A stretch of 62,161 nucleotides of DNA from Acanthaster planci (Eukaryota; Echinodermata; Asteroidea; Valvatida; Acanthasteridae), in assembly GCF_001949145.1 (NCBI RefSeq), contig NW_019091414.1, positions 1,006,433-1,068,593 of the forward strand, given 5' to 3'. Shown here one piece after another: positions 61,507-62,161 of this stretch. Position 1 is the stretch's first letter, and every line of letters begins with the position of its first letter. The notes under the pieces are model-generated. The model saw only the letters and a list, made by a program, of their open reading frames with translations, was not told the origin of the DNA and made no database searches. A program made the translations under genes and the position numbers.

Positions 61507-62161
61507 CTGTTGGCATAAGGAGTAACTTGGACTTAAAATTGAACGTTTTATTGAAACAATCTTGGTAATAGATATTTGACCATGCTTTCTGATCATAACT
61601 GGATATTTAACCAGTATGATGCTGAGTACGCACATTGAAAGCATGAAATGGTAAGAACCCCGTATACGGACGTCACTAATTATTTTCTCTGCTGTGATTC
61701 ATTTGCCATCTGAAAGCAATAAAATGTCCCAAAAATTCAAAATTAGCATGGAAAATATTGGGGTAGGCTGTAAACTTGGACATAAAAAACGAGAATCTTT
61801 CAGACCAGTCTCACAGGATTTGTGCACAGGGATGACAAAAAAGAATGCAAACTATCTTCCATTTAAATGCAGGATGCAATTTAAAATAAAAAAACAAGAG
61901 AGTAGTGTGACTTTTTAGGAGCAATAAGATAAATTTCAGTAAGGCATGAGACAGACAAGAAGCCCCTTCCATGCAATGCAGTGTTGCCATCTTGATTCTA
62001 TTATCCTAGTCCAGTAAATTGAACATACGGAATATTCATATTGTTATATTGTCATTTACTGTGTTCACGATTTAATGATTGCCGATGATCTCCACGATGA
62101 TCATGATTGTTATTTATATTATCATTTACTCATGCCAGAGAAATATACATTACAACAAGAC
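61507..62161 (-). other. first intron of ATP6V0D (partial)
   Basis: The acceptor for the first visible exon (ccaacag) is at its left edge. I see no exon encoding the start of subunit d in these 655 bases, so they are intron running off the window. Confidence 0.6.

Overview
The window is animal nuclear DNA with long introns, GT-AG splicing, no operons, many small inverted-repeat elements and one assembly gap. Gene content (SPIRE, SC5D, RBM39, V-ATPase d), frequent tacatgtac-type palindromes and decayed non-LTR retrotransposons suggest a marine invertebrate deuterostome (echinoderm-like). That placement is an inference from style, not a proof.

Layout. At 1-4913 (+) lie the last two exons of a SPIRE actin-nucleator gene, covering part of its FYVE-like zinc finger and the C-terminus. 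Its last intron holds a 65-bp higher-order tandem repeat and a piggyBac-type MITE flanked by TTAA. At 5-14.4 kb there is repeat-rich DNA: a segmental duplication (5973-8043 and 12133-13519), a foldback MITE, a two-unit minisatellite, a non-LTR retrotransposon nested inside the reverse transcriptase of a second one, and a 904-base N gap where the duplicated copy breaks off. At 15481-17301 (+) is an intronless 606-codon gene whose N-terminal third resembles the DUF3504 / Crypton-type tyrosine recombinase fold but with substituted catalytic-motif residues. It has a long acidic, Ser/Pro-rich C-terminal half and a diverged inverted repeat directly downstream. From 18.8 to 31.8 kb I see no convincing gene, only repeats. 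At 31795-33683 (+) is a complete three-exon sterol C5-desaturase (SC5D). From 33.7 to 41.7 kb there are repeats again, including two structured inverted-repeat elements.

At 41.7-53.9 kb (+) is a complete RBM39 splicing-factor gene (584 aa, 13 coding exons plus a probable 5' non-coding exon). Two additional exon-like segments with good splice sites lie between its first three coding exons, and inclusion of either would create a premature stop. They are candidates for autoregulatory poison exons. At 58580-61506 (-), convergent with RBM39, are six exons of the V-type ATPase d subunit (ATP6V0D), lacking only its first coding exon, which lies beyond the right edge.

The genes are unrelated housekeeping functions (actin nucleation, sterol synthesis, splicing, proton pumping) and do not form a pathway. 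The two most interesting signals are the domesticated Crypton-like gene and the candidate poison-exon pair of RBM39. All exon boundaries were read by hand from splice motifs and reading-frame continuity.
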